From: Dysidea avara
Taxonomy: Eukaryota > Porifera > Demospongiae > Dictyoceratida > Dysideidae
Reading direction: 5' to 3'
Length of the DNA: 64,000 bases
Assembly: GCF_963678975.1 (NCBI RefSeq)
Contig: NC_089276.1
Coordinates: 682,001 to 746,000, forward strand
The notes under the pieces were generated by a model. It saw only the letters and a program-made list of their open reading frames with translations. It ran no database searches and was not told where the DNA came from. This document shows, in pieces, positions 23,761-35,533 of this stretch (positions are counted from its first letter, which is position 1; each line of letters starts with the position of its first letter). The position numbers were made by a program, and so were the translations under genes.

Positions 23761-24094
23761 ATTTTTAAAAAGCAGCAATATTGGCGGCGCGCGTCACTTT
23801 CGGGCTATCCCTACTTAAACAGTACTACCATACTGTTTGATATATTAACCATTTGCCACTTTTCTTAGCCCCCTGCTTAAAAATTTGTTGCCATGCCTCT
23901 GTTGTGATGAATATTTGAGGTCATTTTCTAGTTGATATTTTCGGTAGGTAATTGCAAACCTCCTACACATTAAATAAGTGCTTAAAATTATGCAAAGTTG
24001 TTGTGACATAGGACACAGCCTTCAGTTATTGTTTGGGCTTCACAATGGTTTAGGTTACAAGAATGTGTAGTAACTTACTGTGTTACCTTGCTAG

Positions 24095-24195
24095 ATTTGA
24101 AGCATGGTGGAGCAGTAGACCCTGACAAGCCACCACACTTGTCACATCTTTGTGAGAAATGTAAGAAATATGGAAAGTGCACCAGGAGCTACTGA
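24095..24195 (+). CDS. ZCCHC24-like zinc protein, last exon (copy B)
   Basis: After acceptor gctag| the frame runs DLKHGGAVDPDKP, HLSHLCEKCKKYGKC and stops at TGA 24193-24195. Cys185, 188 and 194 complete the zinc ligands begun in the exon at 13631-14126. Phase (1) and content fit, giving 198 residues in total. The intron would be 9,968 bp and is packed with transposons. A polyadenylation-type AATAAA lies at 24374-24379. The join is inferred; the alternative is that this exon belongs to a lost neighbouring copy. Confidence 0.65.
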
Positions 24196-24373
24196 ACCAA
24201 CTTGATTATATTCTATGCCCACCTTATACTGCTTTATAATGTGTTGTTGATTTCTGTACCCATATTATGGTTATATTGTTTGGTGTAAGATTTATGTTTG
24301 TCATATATCTGTAAGCCTGTCTGTGAGGTTGTTCAATATCCATTTTGTGTAAATTGTACTGATGATAATCTAA

Positions 24374-24379
24374 AATAAA
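24374..24379 (+). terminator. Possible polyadenylation signal
   Basis: AATAAA 179 bp after the stop codon of the exon at 24095-24195. The only support is position and sequence. Confidence 0.4.
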
Positions 24380-26405
24380 TTCCGTAGTATATAGCTGGTG
24401 GTGATAATGTGGTTTGTATGCCTTATAGCAATTGTATAGCTATGTATCTATAGTATTTACAAGTTGAGTTGGATCCTGAAAGACAGCTAAAAATTACAAG
24501 TGGATTTTTTTTCTCAAGAGAGTTAACATTTCAGCCAACCAGATGATTATTGGTGACAACAAAGGTGTCAACAACAGACATGTACGGTTTGACTCCATTA
24601 CAAGTTTGGGAAGGATTGTAATGGACTGCATTTTATGGCTTCCCACAGGGAATGTATTTTGAAAATTTTGATTGGCCGTAAATATTGTGTCAGACATTTA
24701 AACAAAAAGCTTTTAAAATATTTTTAGTGGGTCAAGCAGTTGTACAAATGAATAAAATTTCAGGATCGTGTGAAATTGCATCATCCATGAGTTATGTCTT
24801 AGAGGATCCAGCTCAATGTGTATAAACTATATAGCAGGTTACAAGAGTATTTGAAATTGGCCATGCATGGAATTAAATTGTCTGCATAGCATGTGTTAGC
24901 TTAGAAAATTAGTAGCCTGAGATAAAGCCTGTAAAGTGTACTACATCAAAATAAAGTAGTATTGTTATAATTTACAAAAAATAATCAATTGTATGTCTAT
25001 TAGAGTAATGACTGCATTTTGAATTAATTCTTGATCTTGCCTCAGTTAATATGATGTATAATTCATACAGGGTGTATAAAGTGCATGTGTATGTTGTCTT
25101 CTAATTGCCCATTGGCTTTCTGTACTTCAGTACAGTGTGAATGATTCCCAACCTATTCTGAGTGTAGTCCTGCATCCCCCTTTATTCCCCTCAGATCCGC
25201 CTATACTATTATACAGTTGAGGACATGTTATGCAGATGCATAAACATGAGTTGTATGCATGCATGTGTTAGCTTAGTAGCCTATCTGAGATAACTCAATA
25301 CATATCCTGCAGACAAAAGTGTGTGATCATCCACACTCAACATGGCCACCTGGTTGAAGTCTATAAGGATCCACTAGTTGGAGGTGTGTGCGTGCGCACG
25401 TGTGTATGTTGTGTGGCTGCAGTGATGCCCAGTAGTCTTTAAAATTAAGACCACTGGGGTATACATAATAGGTACTACTGGGTTGGTTGTTTCTCCTGTG
25501 TGTACATGTGTGCTAAACAACCTTAAAAATTGAGACAAAACTTTTGTACCATTAAAGTCCATGGAAAGCATTCAACATGGCAGAACTGAGCTTGAGAATT
25601 CTCTAGCATGATTGCACCATCATGCTTCGATATTAGTCTTGTAGCACTCGATCCCTAAAAAATTAAGGATCTGGTGAAACTACAAAAAGTTTGAGCTCTG
25701 AAATGTTTATTGGATGACATTTATGTGATATATACATAAGTGTTAGTTTACATCATGAAACAGCATGCCAAGGACTTCTCATCGCATAACAATCAAGTCA
25801 TAGCATCACAATAATCAGAATTTGCCCTTTTTCAAGCACTTAATTACACAGAAAATGTTAAAGAATACAATTTTTTGGTTCAGATAGAATATTTGATTCC
25901 CAACTAATCCCAAAACTATATAGTTTGGTGCTCATTTAACTTCCAGTATGAACACCCTCTGCCCTAAATCTAGTTTAGAGGATCACTGCAGTTTCATTTG
26001 CTTGTCACAGTGATCAGAGAGAGTGGAATTGCTTATGATAATGTGATTTGTAGTGCAATTAAATAGTTAAATATATTTTGGAATAGCATTTAGCAGGTTG
26101 TTGGGGATGCCAAACACCCTACAAAAATTAACAAGTTGGGAAGCTACAAGTGTAATTGTATCTTAAGCTAATAGGCAAAAGGAAAAGTCCAAGTTCTTCT
26201 AATAGTCAAGGAGAGGTACATCTTAGGAGTATAAGACTGAAGTTAAAAGTTATAAACTAAATGCTCTAATAGAGCAGTCACGAAAACTATTATCCATATA
26301 GCTAGCATGCATTAGCTATACATAGGCTGATTGAGTCTTAGTGGTCAGGTTCCCCGATCCCTGTATAATAGGCCCCCCGATCCCTGTATAATAGGCCCAT
26401 CGCAT
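24380..26405. other. Intergenic, no gene recognised
   Basis: AT-rich. The 20-mer terminal motif occurs at 26263-26281. A 22-bp unit (ccccgatccctgtataatag) is tandemly doubled at about 26351-26398. Nothing else was supported. Confidence 0.4.
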
Positions 26406-26409
26406 GCTT

Positions 26410-27190
26410 TTATGTTGTATATAAATGATATTGCTAAAGATATCTAGGTATTCTTGCTGATGACACAAAAAATTATATTGTGATCTCCAATTAGAAATAA
26501 TCTGGACATCATCTTCTCAATTTAGTATGGAGAAATGTAAAGTGATGCATAGGTAGAGCATGCAAGGTACAAATTAATAGGGGTCTGCCGTTGAGTTAAA
26601 CAAATTGAGAAAGATGTATAGGTGCTTCATCTCTTGAACTGGCCTTTGTGGCAAAGCCGGTTGTGTCTACTTTAACTATATTCCTAGGAATGCATAAAGA
26701 CATTTCTAGAATAATATTGTGTACAAGACTTATATTAGACCATATCTAAAGAATATTGCATCGCTGGGACATTGACACCCTGGAAAGAGTGCAATGACGG
26801 ACCACTAAACCTATAGATATGAACTGCATGGCTAATACCCTAATTTTTTTTAGAGAAATGGGACACCATTCTGTTTATGACAGCATGAGAATCTCATTGA
26901 GACTTAGCTACAAACTTCTGTAACAGTTATACTGGTCAAAGTTCTTCACTTTAAAGTCCTGTCCATCACACAAGAAGCCACCACATGAAACTTTAAACAT
27001 CCATTCAAACTGCTTTAAACATCAAATTTTCACCCTGAGAGTGACATGACGCATGAAACTCCTTACTAGCTAGCAATTGTCAGCACCAACTGTTCAGTTC
27101 TATTTTCTATAAAGACTTGATGATCTTTGAATGTATATGGACATGGATATGAACTGAGATGTAAACACAAACACTTATTATTATTAGGCT
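26410..27190 (+). pseudogene. LINE reverse transcriptase 3' part, decayed
   Basis: In broken plus-strand frames: LYINDIAKDI, then a disrupted DDT-type block (the gctgatgacaca sequence), MEKCKVMH, YKTYIRPYL and a tail containing LDDL. This order matches the thumb and tail of Jockey/CR1-like LINE reverse transcriptases. Many stops and frame changes show it is old. It ends near a short attattatta run. Confidence 0.7.
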
Positions 27191-28083
27191 TGACTCTGAG
27201 GGGTTTGGATGTACCGCCTCTGGATTGTCAATATTAAAAAAAAAACACTTGACTTAGGCTGGCAGATGAGGGCACGCCGATTTACAGAAAAAAGAGGGGT
27301 CATAGGGCACTGAAAGCTACCTTCAGTTGGGTAACTTGAGTAGAGCCATGCTTCACCACTTCACGCGGCTTAAAATCTGGGCAGAGCTAAAAGCCACTTA
27401 AAAGATCGATATAATATGTACTCTAACACAAAGCAAGGTTGACCCAATTTCAACCCAGGTTCAACCCATTTCTGTTCACAAGCATTAATCACATGATGGT
27501 ACTCAATGAGTGGTAATTGTCTTCTAAGCACTTTATGTATTCACCAGAAAACCACAACTCGCTTTTACTTTGCAGACCCGAGTTCAACCCGGATTTAACC
27601 CTACTGCTTTGTGGGGTTGAACTCCTTTATGATATTTTATGACTTTGAGGTTCAACCCTGGTTAAGAAGCTCATATGAATGCATTAACTGTAGTTGAATG
27701 TGCTGGTGAAAAGGGTGTAATGTTAACAATAATAATAAAGATATACTCTAAAAGAACTGTCACCCAAATACTCTAATAGAACAACCAGTCAGCTTTACTA
27801 CTATGTCAGCTGCGATTGAACTCCTTAGATTATCTGTGCACTGTATCTTGAGTCCGACCTATGTATAGTTAGCTACCTGCATGGCAGTGTACATTTACAA
27901 ATTTTCTTGGTTACTGGCCTAAGAAACACTATACTTCTTTGGGTAAATCATTTCAAGGGTTAATGACTATTCAGTCTAGTAAAAAAGTTCTTCCTTACGT
28001 CAGTTCTGGAATAATTCTTAAAAAGCTTAACACATGCCATCTGGTCCCATACCGGCCTTGAAGAACTGAAACTGTTTCATTAC

Positions 28084-28250
28084 TGGAGCTCACCTGCCCT
28101 CATACTAACCTTACTGCTGTGCGTCATCGTAAAGAAGGAAAACCTGAGTACCAACAAATATTTGCTGAGCTTGATCACTTGGGTTTTGTGAGTCAGTACT
28201 ACACTGTTGAAATTGGCTGTCTTGCATGGCTATTACCTTAATGAGACCAT
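28084..28250 (+). pseudogene. Retroelement-associated domain remnant
   Basis: The frame reads LELTCPH, RHRKEGKPEYQQIFAELDHL, then YYTVEIGCL. It resembles the ELTVP...KYxxL...VEVG module that follows reverse transcriptase in many invertebrate retroelement-derived proteins. It is open for about 55 codons, then stops. Identification is by pattern only. Confidence 0.45.
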
Positions 28251-28639
28251 TACAGTGATGAAAAACATTTCAAATCAAAGTTTCTTCCACTCTACAGCAA
28301 TTGCTATCACCGTGTCCCAGAGAATATTCTTTGTTTGCAGCAACCCGACTTGGACTATATAACTTACTTATTTTTATATCATGCATCCTTGCCATGCCTA
28401 CCAGCTTTGGCTTTGGTCATTAATTGTGGTCGCATATGACCAAGAAATTGTACATACTATTTAACATTTCATCTTATTTGATGGTTTCAAAAAAAATTAC
28501 TTGAAAAAGTAAAATGTCCATATCGTACCTATAGCTAGCTACTATGTAAAACATTTTATACAGCTATCATGTCACCCCATGATCCTGTGTTGTAGTGTTG
28601 GTAAGTGAAGTGCTTGTAGTCTCCCTGCTTAGTCTAAAT

Positions 28640-29345
28640 GTTTAGGGAATCAACTAGCTATTCTGGTAGCCTTACGCTGAATATTCTCAAGTTTACGCAT
28701 GTCAATTTTGTAGTGGGAGCCCCATATTAGATTCCCATATTCTAAAGTGGGTATAAGTGGTAAACATCTCCATAGCTATGTTTTACTATTAGACCCAATT
28801 GGCTTTATTAACCACCACTGAGCATTGTGCATGAAATTTAAGTTCATCATCAATTGATCCTTTTCTTCTCTGACTTTTTGAATGTCAACTCCTTCTATTG
28901 GAAACGCCTCGGATTGAGCTGACCTAAATGTAACAGTTTACATTTGGATATATTACAGGGTGACTGCCATAGTGATGATCATTTAACACAGTATCCTCCT
29001 GAGGTGACTAATGGTAGTGTAAATTGTATCATCAGCAAATAACAAAACTACATTAAGGATGAGAGATCAGTAGTAAAGAAGAGAGGAACCAACCAATTGT
29101 ATTCCACTTAAGTTGACTTAACACCTTAGTCCAATCTGAAAATAAAAAAAGCTTTTCATCCAGTTAAACAAGTTCCCTCTAATCTATACACATATATCTT
29201 TCTAAGAAGCCTTTCATGGGTACAGTAACAAAAGCATTTTTGGAATCCAGATACAAAACATTCACGGAGTCACCTCTGTCCAAAGTCTCCGTCTATTCAT
29301 CCATTAAGTTATACAAGACTTTCGAGGAAGATCCTTAAAGTGAGA
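28640..29345 (-). pseudogene. LINE reverse transcriptase, decayed, minus strand
   Basis: At the right end the minus strand reads LDRGDSVNVLYLDSKNAFVTVPMKGFL with changes, the palm start of non-LTR reverse transcriptases (YLDxxKAFDxVPH). At the left end it reads PTLEYGNLIWGSHYKID and KLENIQRKATRI, the typical C-terminal motif. In between are stops and frame shifts. It points toward the plus-strand LINE relic at 26410-27190, so two separate insertions are present. Confidence 0.8.
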
Positions 29346-30350
29346 TTCATAAGCAACTATATGCCCAGTATGCTGGTACAGCATTATTATTTGGAATATT
29401 TTCAAATGGCAATACAGTTGTTTCAAAGTGTCCAATAGTATCGATTCTTAATGAAATTACTTGAACCTCTCTCTCTGAATCAAGGACACAATAGGAAGAT
29501 CTTCATACTTAATAATCACAAAGATTTTGGTAACAACAGGTCAGTGTGTCCTTGGGTCTGGTCCATACATTTTGCCACTGAAAAAGGCAAGGAAACTAAA
29601 AAGGAACTGAACCACTTTAAAAGTCTGGCAAGTTTAGCTACCCCAAAGTTGAGGGTCCCAAAGTGTCCATTAGAGACTCCGGTCCATTAATTGTAATTAG
29701 TTACATTCATAGTATATACTGTGGAGATATAGCTGCTAAGTCTAGCTCAGTAGCAATGTGCATGTTCTAAAGACCTACATAATATGATCATTTTTATAAG
29801 ATTTCAGGTGTTGGTCAAAAACATGTTTATGGCTCACTTCTGTTTAATGTTATATATTCTTTTTAAAGTAGTCACAGGAAGATGCCTACACCATAGAGTG
29901 ATGGAACCATTGGGGACCATCTATAGGTATTCAGATAATGGAAAGGTCCATAACTCACGTTCTGCAATCACCTAATTAAAAAAACCCAGTTAGCTACGTT
30001 TTACAAACAATTTTTATGAAATTTTTGAATACTCTTAAAGAACACTCACTACTCTAATCTCTGACTGAAGGCTCCAGGTAATATAGTTAGGTCAGTGGAT
30101 ATAACGAGGGAATCACATTCCCAGCACTAGCTTAATAACTTTTAGCCAACCATGCACATGTACAGTCCCAGCTGATGATCTAAACAGTTATCAGTAAACA
30201 CTTAGCTACCTGTCCATTTAAGAACTATAGCTACCATGATGAAAAGTATTTCAAACTTGTTTTCCAGTACCACTGATCTTGAGACTTTTGAACAGATAGC
30301 TAACATGTGTGTGCTGTGTGTGCGTGCGTTTGATTAAATTTGTTTTGTGT
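29346..30350. other. No gene recognised
   Basis: Short frames (29451-29690, 29784-29975) lack motifs and repeats lack partners inside the window. Confidence 0.35.

Positions 30351-30354
<4 letters not shown>

Positions 30355-30411
<57 letters not shown>
30355..30411. repeat. (GT)n microsatellite
   Basis: An uninterrupted GT dinucleotide run of 57 bases, preceded by a degenerate tgtgcgtgcg stretch. A shorter (TA)n run follows at about 30661-30680. Confidence 0.97.
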
Positions 30412-30412
<1 letters not shown>

Positions 30413-33400
30413 TGTGTTCTGTGCCATATATAATAGTTACGCTGCTGACTGCTGTTTAGAACAATGAACTACTAATAAAAAGTGTACACCTGTTACAGTA
30501 CATGAATATTACGTATTTTTGCATTCGTACATATTTCTTATGTTTTCTTGTCACTGCGTGCTTGTATGTCTTTTGTTAGACTATGTCTAAATTGACATTG
30601 CACGTTGTGCTTACTTGTTGTCCCTTCAATGTGGTGTTGAATTATATTCTCTCTATGTGTTTATATATATATATATATATCTAATTGAATGTGGTTATTA
30701 TATCTTTTGTAGATCTATAGCTGATTTTGGCAAAGGTGAAAGAGTAAAAAAAATCATGCGGTTGGAATTATAAATTATGTGAATAAATGATCGACTGTAG
30801 ATTCTCCAAAATAATACTTGCTACCAAAACCAACAATACTGGTTGTGAAGGTCATCAAAAATTTTAATGACCCTATGTCATGAGAAGTATAGCAGCTACT
30901 GCTTAATTGTTGGTCATCTTGACCACCTGTTTTTGATGCCATTGTACACAAGCTACCAAGAGTTAATTCACAATATTCCACAAGTGATAAGTTGCAGAGA
31001 AATTATACAGGAGTACACATACTACATCACCTGTAAAATAGATAGCTATTGTTATAGGTCTCACAGGGATGGATCTAAGGTTTGGCAAGTGGGGCTCACC
31101 ATGATATAAATAAAGGGGGGGGGGGGGAGAAGCTTAAAGATTTCAGGATTTTGACATATAGAGTATAGTTTTATAAAAGAGTTGTAGGGATCAGTGACAG
31201 TCATGAAATCGGTGACTGAGTCTAAAGCAAGTTACCACAGAATGGCATACAAAGGACCAAGTGTATTTAATTAGCAACAAATCCTAGCAAGCTACATAGT
31301 TAAGTGTGCCCATGAGATGATGTGCCAATGAGATGATGAGAATATGGTGTAAGTTTTCACACTCAACAACTGTAGAGGATTATTAAGTGTTAAATTTGGT
31401 GACTGTTCTATTAGAGTATCTTGTAATAGTCCCAGTATTATTATTATTATTATTACTAGGACCGCGTCACATACAACCAAGTACATACACCAACGTTGCA
31501 ACCTACCCATTGGGAAAGTATAAACAGTGCCATAGGAAACACTCAGAGCAGTGTGCGTGTACCTGTGGAAATGATACATATGCATACGTACACAGGTAAG
31601 GGAGTTTAACTGGCATCAGAAAACCACAATACTAAAACACAACCTACACAAAAACCAAGTTAAGTTAGCTATATTGAAAGTAAAACTATATATTGTAGGT
31701 GTGACGTGTCTCTGAAGATGACTCAGCAGTGAAGTGAGGCTATGCAGAATAAGGGATATGGTGAAGGTACAATCAGCAATTGATCCCAATCAAGCCAACA
31801 TGGCACAACAGACTCTGTTGTAACTAGAGGCCACTGGTGATGTACCTGTATATCAGCGGTGTGGCATTGGCACAGTGATCACAGTCTATAATATTATGCA
31901 TACAGCCATACACAACATACAGGAGATAGTTACACATTGTTGTATATGCAGCACTGCATCGGCTTCTTGTTTAGCTATTACAGACTCACAGTAGACTAGT
32001 AGTTAAGCCGCCGAGTGGAAAATAATTCCAGCCGCCAGCAAGCCAGATGAAGGATGAAGATGTAGACCTATAATACAACTACCGGTACAAGTATTACATT
32101 ACTCATTACCTTGCTGTTCCAGCTGGTTGTTTATGAGCGCATCAGCTGGTATCCCAACTGGTCATCAGCTGGTCGTTCACTGCATGACGCCTGGAGCGCA
32201 TATCCTGCACACAAAATACACAGTTACAAACATTTAAACATACTTGTAATGTTGTTGCTTACCAGTAAAGTGGCGCCTGGCCTCTCCGCGGACGTTTACT
32301 AATCTTCTCGTTCTAGCAATCTGTAATTAAATAAACAAGGGCGTGGTGCCGGGCGTTATATAGAATTACACGTACGGTGAAGTCATCAGTACGAACAGGC
32401 GTACTTATTATACGGTTGTGCCTTCATTCACAGGCGAATCTATCCCCGCTTAGTTCATGTCTCTAGGCCTCGTAGTTTTCTCAAACATTATTTATTATTT
32501 ATTCATTCATATTAATGACGTAATTTTAACCGCATTTCGTATTATTCTTACTAGCTACTTGGTTGTATAATTATTATCAATTTTATCTAAAGAAAGGGTA
32601 CACAAAAGGCTTATAGCCTGTACAAGGTGGTCCCCGTACATACATTAGTTTTAAATCAGGACACGTTGATATAGTGATTCCGGGAGAATTTTAAAATTAA
32701 TGGAAATAGTTTTTATTTAGCACAGCCTTGTGCAGTACTCCCTAAGGATCTCATGAACACTTAGTTTTTAAAAATCCGTCATAGAATGGTGGAGTTATAA
32801 GCAATTTTGTCCTTTAAAATAAGCAAAATTTTCTCCATATCTTTCCATTGAAAAAGGTCCCAAAAATGGCACAATTGAACAAATGCTTATAGTTGAGCTT
32901 TGCCATTACATTTTGAACTTCTGTTTTCTGTTATAAATACCTTAATACTTGGGCCACAGTGTAACCGTACTTGTAAGACCCTCTGAATAAAGGTCACCTC
33001 CATAGAAAGCCATTAAATAGTTGTATGCATTTAGCATCTTGTGGATGTCAATAGAGATACACATGGTGAAGTGCAACCACTCTGTACCAGTCACCTCCAC
33101 TCAATAATATCATGTGCATACAAAGCAATGAGTCGTACTGTTGATTTATAACTGCTTATATGATTATTTTTTCTCTTAATATGCAGTTCCTTGACAGCTA
33201 CCAAAATGGTGCATCAAAGAGATGAGCTATTTGTGGTGCAAATTTGCTGACTTTTAGCATAGTAATATTGAAAACTGCATGGACAAAAATGTTCACCTTG
33301 GTGTAACTAACATGTGCTGGGTTGTTTCTTGCAAGAGAACATAACATTGTGGTGGCTATATTGCAAAATAATATTATAATTGACATAAAACTCCGCACAA

Positions 33401-33583
33401 ACATATTTGTAGCAGAAAACTAACTGCACCATCATATTCCTTGCCCCCAGAAACCCTAAAAACCATCCAATTGTTTGATCAATCACTCGTATGGCAGCGA
33501 ATTGATTGTGCCAACTCTCCAATGGAAGATTCACGGAGAAAATTTTATGCAAAATTTACGGAATTCCGGAATCGCTACTTGAT
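30412..33583. other. Intergenic, no gene recognised
   Basis: Holds a 15-base G run near 31116, an att-type triplet run at 31437-31455, and the inverted 20-mer motif gtgactgttctattagagta at 31399-31418. Short open frames have no family signature. Confidence 0.4.
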
Positions 33584-33712
33584 AATCAGGACACTTGTCC
33601 ATGGTCCCATTTGTATTAGTGTACACACATTTAGACCCTGAAATCAGGACACCTCACTAATAAGGACACCTTGAAAATCAGGACACTTGCCCATGGTCCC
33701 ATTTGTATTAGT
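33584..33712. repeat. Direct duplication, period about 92 bp
   Basis: aatcaggacacttg.ccatggtcccatttgtattagt occurs at 33584 and 33676. Between them, aaggacacc units form a smaller internal repetition. Confidence 0.75.
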
Positions 33713-34527
33713 ATATTATTTATCTGATTGCTGCTAAGTCTATATTATAATACAGTCATGGTAAATACATTACTTATAGTGGTCTCCGGCACCAAATGTG
33801 GCACTCAGATGGAATCCGAGTGGCTTGTATAGGTCAAGTCACAATTTAAACTGAAATCAGCCCCGGCTTCTACAGGTATTTGACCCGTTTCACTTTTATA
33901 GTATAGGGTACTTTAATTACTCAAAAGATTTTCATGTAGGCTCCCAGGCCATAGTAGTGAACACTTCCTTGTCCTTGATTGCCCAACTGGTAAAGTTCAT
34001 TATAAATAAAACAATGGCTGTACTCATGCACACAACTTTGTCCCCAAATATTAGCTAGGACATTTCACTTTAATATCTGGCTGCTTAGAGAGGTTCCATC
34101 ATGCCATGTCAGTATCTATACTGTGAACATTAGCTAATATGGTACAACATTGTAAATGAAGTGCGTCTGACACACCATGAAGTGTGTCCTGCAAGTTGGT
34201 GTGTATATATTGCAACATTTTGGTGTGTCATATATACACTTGATTTTTTACAGTGAAACATTGATCCCTACATAACAGTTGTAGCTAAACATTAAAAGTT
34301 TGCAATAATTTGTTATGATAACCATAAAGGCATGCAGGCTTGCAATTGTGCCTGCAATGTAGTACAAATTACACAAATGCATATGATACAGTGACATTGA
34401 AGTGCTACAATATATAATACAATACAAGCTTCCATGCTGATTATGTACTCTTATAAAACAACGTATTAGAACCATAAAAGTTGTGAGAATACAACTGCAT
34501 GCAAAATCCTCCGCTATATAAATCTGC

Positions 34528-34622
34528 TCAAAATCCTTTGCAATTTCCATATTTCTTACATTTCTCACAAAGATGGGACAAGTGTGGCTTGTCAGCATCA
34601 TTTTCTCCACTGTACTTTAAGG
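34528..34622 (-). CDS. ZCCHC24-like protein, exon 3 (copy C)
   Basis: Last exon of a three-exon gene read right to left (exon 1 34896-34925, exon 2 34682-34838). After acceptor tctacag| it encodes ALKYSGENDADKPHLSHLCEKCKKYGNCKGF and stops at 34528-34530. Cys81, Cys84 and Cys90 complete the zinc-binding domain. It is the intact counterpart of copy A (11253-11371), whose acceptor is mutated. The 59-bp intron before it is short. Confidence 0.85.
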
Positions 34623-34661
34623 CTGTAGAAACAATAAATAGTAGATATATGACCCTAGCTA

Positions 34662-34838
<177 letters not shown>

Positions 34839-34895
34839 CTAAATATACAGGACATGTCGCATTAAAACCCGAACAAACTATGCCGGCATGTTTAC

Positions 34896-34925
34896 CTTTT
34901 TACCAAAAAAAAAGTTGAATGCCAT
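34896..34925 (-). CDS. ZCCHC24-like protein, exon 1 (copy C)
   Basis: ATG at 34925 encodes MAFNFFFGKK and ends with donor AAG|gtaaac, phase 0. Copy D has the same start (MAFNF...) with the same donor position, which supports it as a true first exon. The 57-bp intron to exon 2 is of the size common in compact invertebrate genes. Confidence 0.75.
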
Positions 34926-35345
34926 ACTGCCTGAGATCGACTGCTTCTACTGCGCAGCGACTTGTCACTGAGTCCGGTACTTAGCCTAGTCTTTTTTGGT
35001 ACTCGTGTAAAAGTGCAGCCCTGCAGTGTTAGTACCTTCGACTGTTGGTTCTCAGCTAGCTTGAATCATATGAACTCAGCCAGTTTGACAATTTCATTGT
35101 ATCGCCTGTCTTTATATATTGTGCGATCTGCTCATTTCCTCAGCACGTGTCAATACTCAGTAACCACTCCTACGGGGATAAACACACTAGGGGAAACCCC
35201 AGCCGTTCTACTACGAACACGTGAGTTCTTACTAGCCTGCCAAAATTTTCCGGAGAAGCGGGCGCCGTCCGTGCTCAAGCGTTCCCTATATAGAAGTAGT
35301 TGTTTAGTTATTTCAGCAGGCAGTTTTTCAGTAACGTTTTCATAG
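34926..35345 (-). promoter_or_regulatory. Upstream region of copy C, duplicated at copy D
   Basis: Blocks such as cagtttgacaat, cctgtcttta, gcgatctg, ctacgaacacgtgagttctt and gcgggcgc recur in the same order upstream of copy D (62902-63260). The E-box CACGTG lies at 35218-35223, about 295 bp before the start codon. Conservation while surrounding repeats diverge suggests a shared promoter. A long frame on the opposite strand (34962-35345) is considered chance. Confidence 0.6.
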
Positions 35346-35460
35346 TATCAAGAGTTTATAATGTAGGAGAATTCGAAGATACAACTGAAGAGTCTGGTGG
35401 AGAAATATGCCAATAGACTATACCAATATAAAAGTTGTGTCTGTACAAGGTGGTCCTCCA

Positions 35461-35533
35461 ACATACACCTTAGACTGAGCTAGATCGAGGCAGATGAAGT
35501 GTGCCTCGATCTAGCTCAGTCTAAGGTGTATGT
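35461..35533. repeat. Perfect 32-bp inverted repeat
   Basis: Arms 35461-35492 and 35502-35533 are exact reverse complements around the 9 bases gatgaagtg. The left flank (tacaaggtggtcc) also occurs at 32618 beside a decayed version of the arm start. No target duplication is visible. Confidence 0.9.

Noticed and set aside
34962-35345. 127-codon open frame on the plus strand
   Set aside because: It overlaps the conserved upstream region of a minus-strand gene, has no family motif and its counterpart at copy D is not open.
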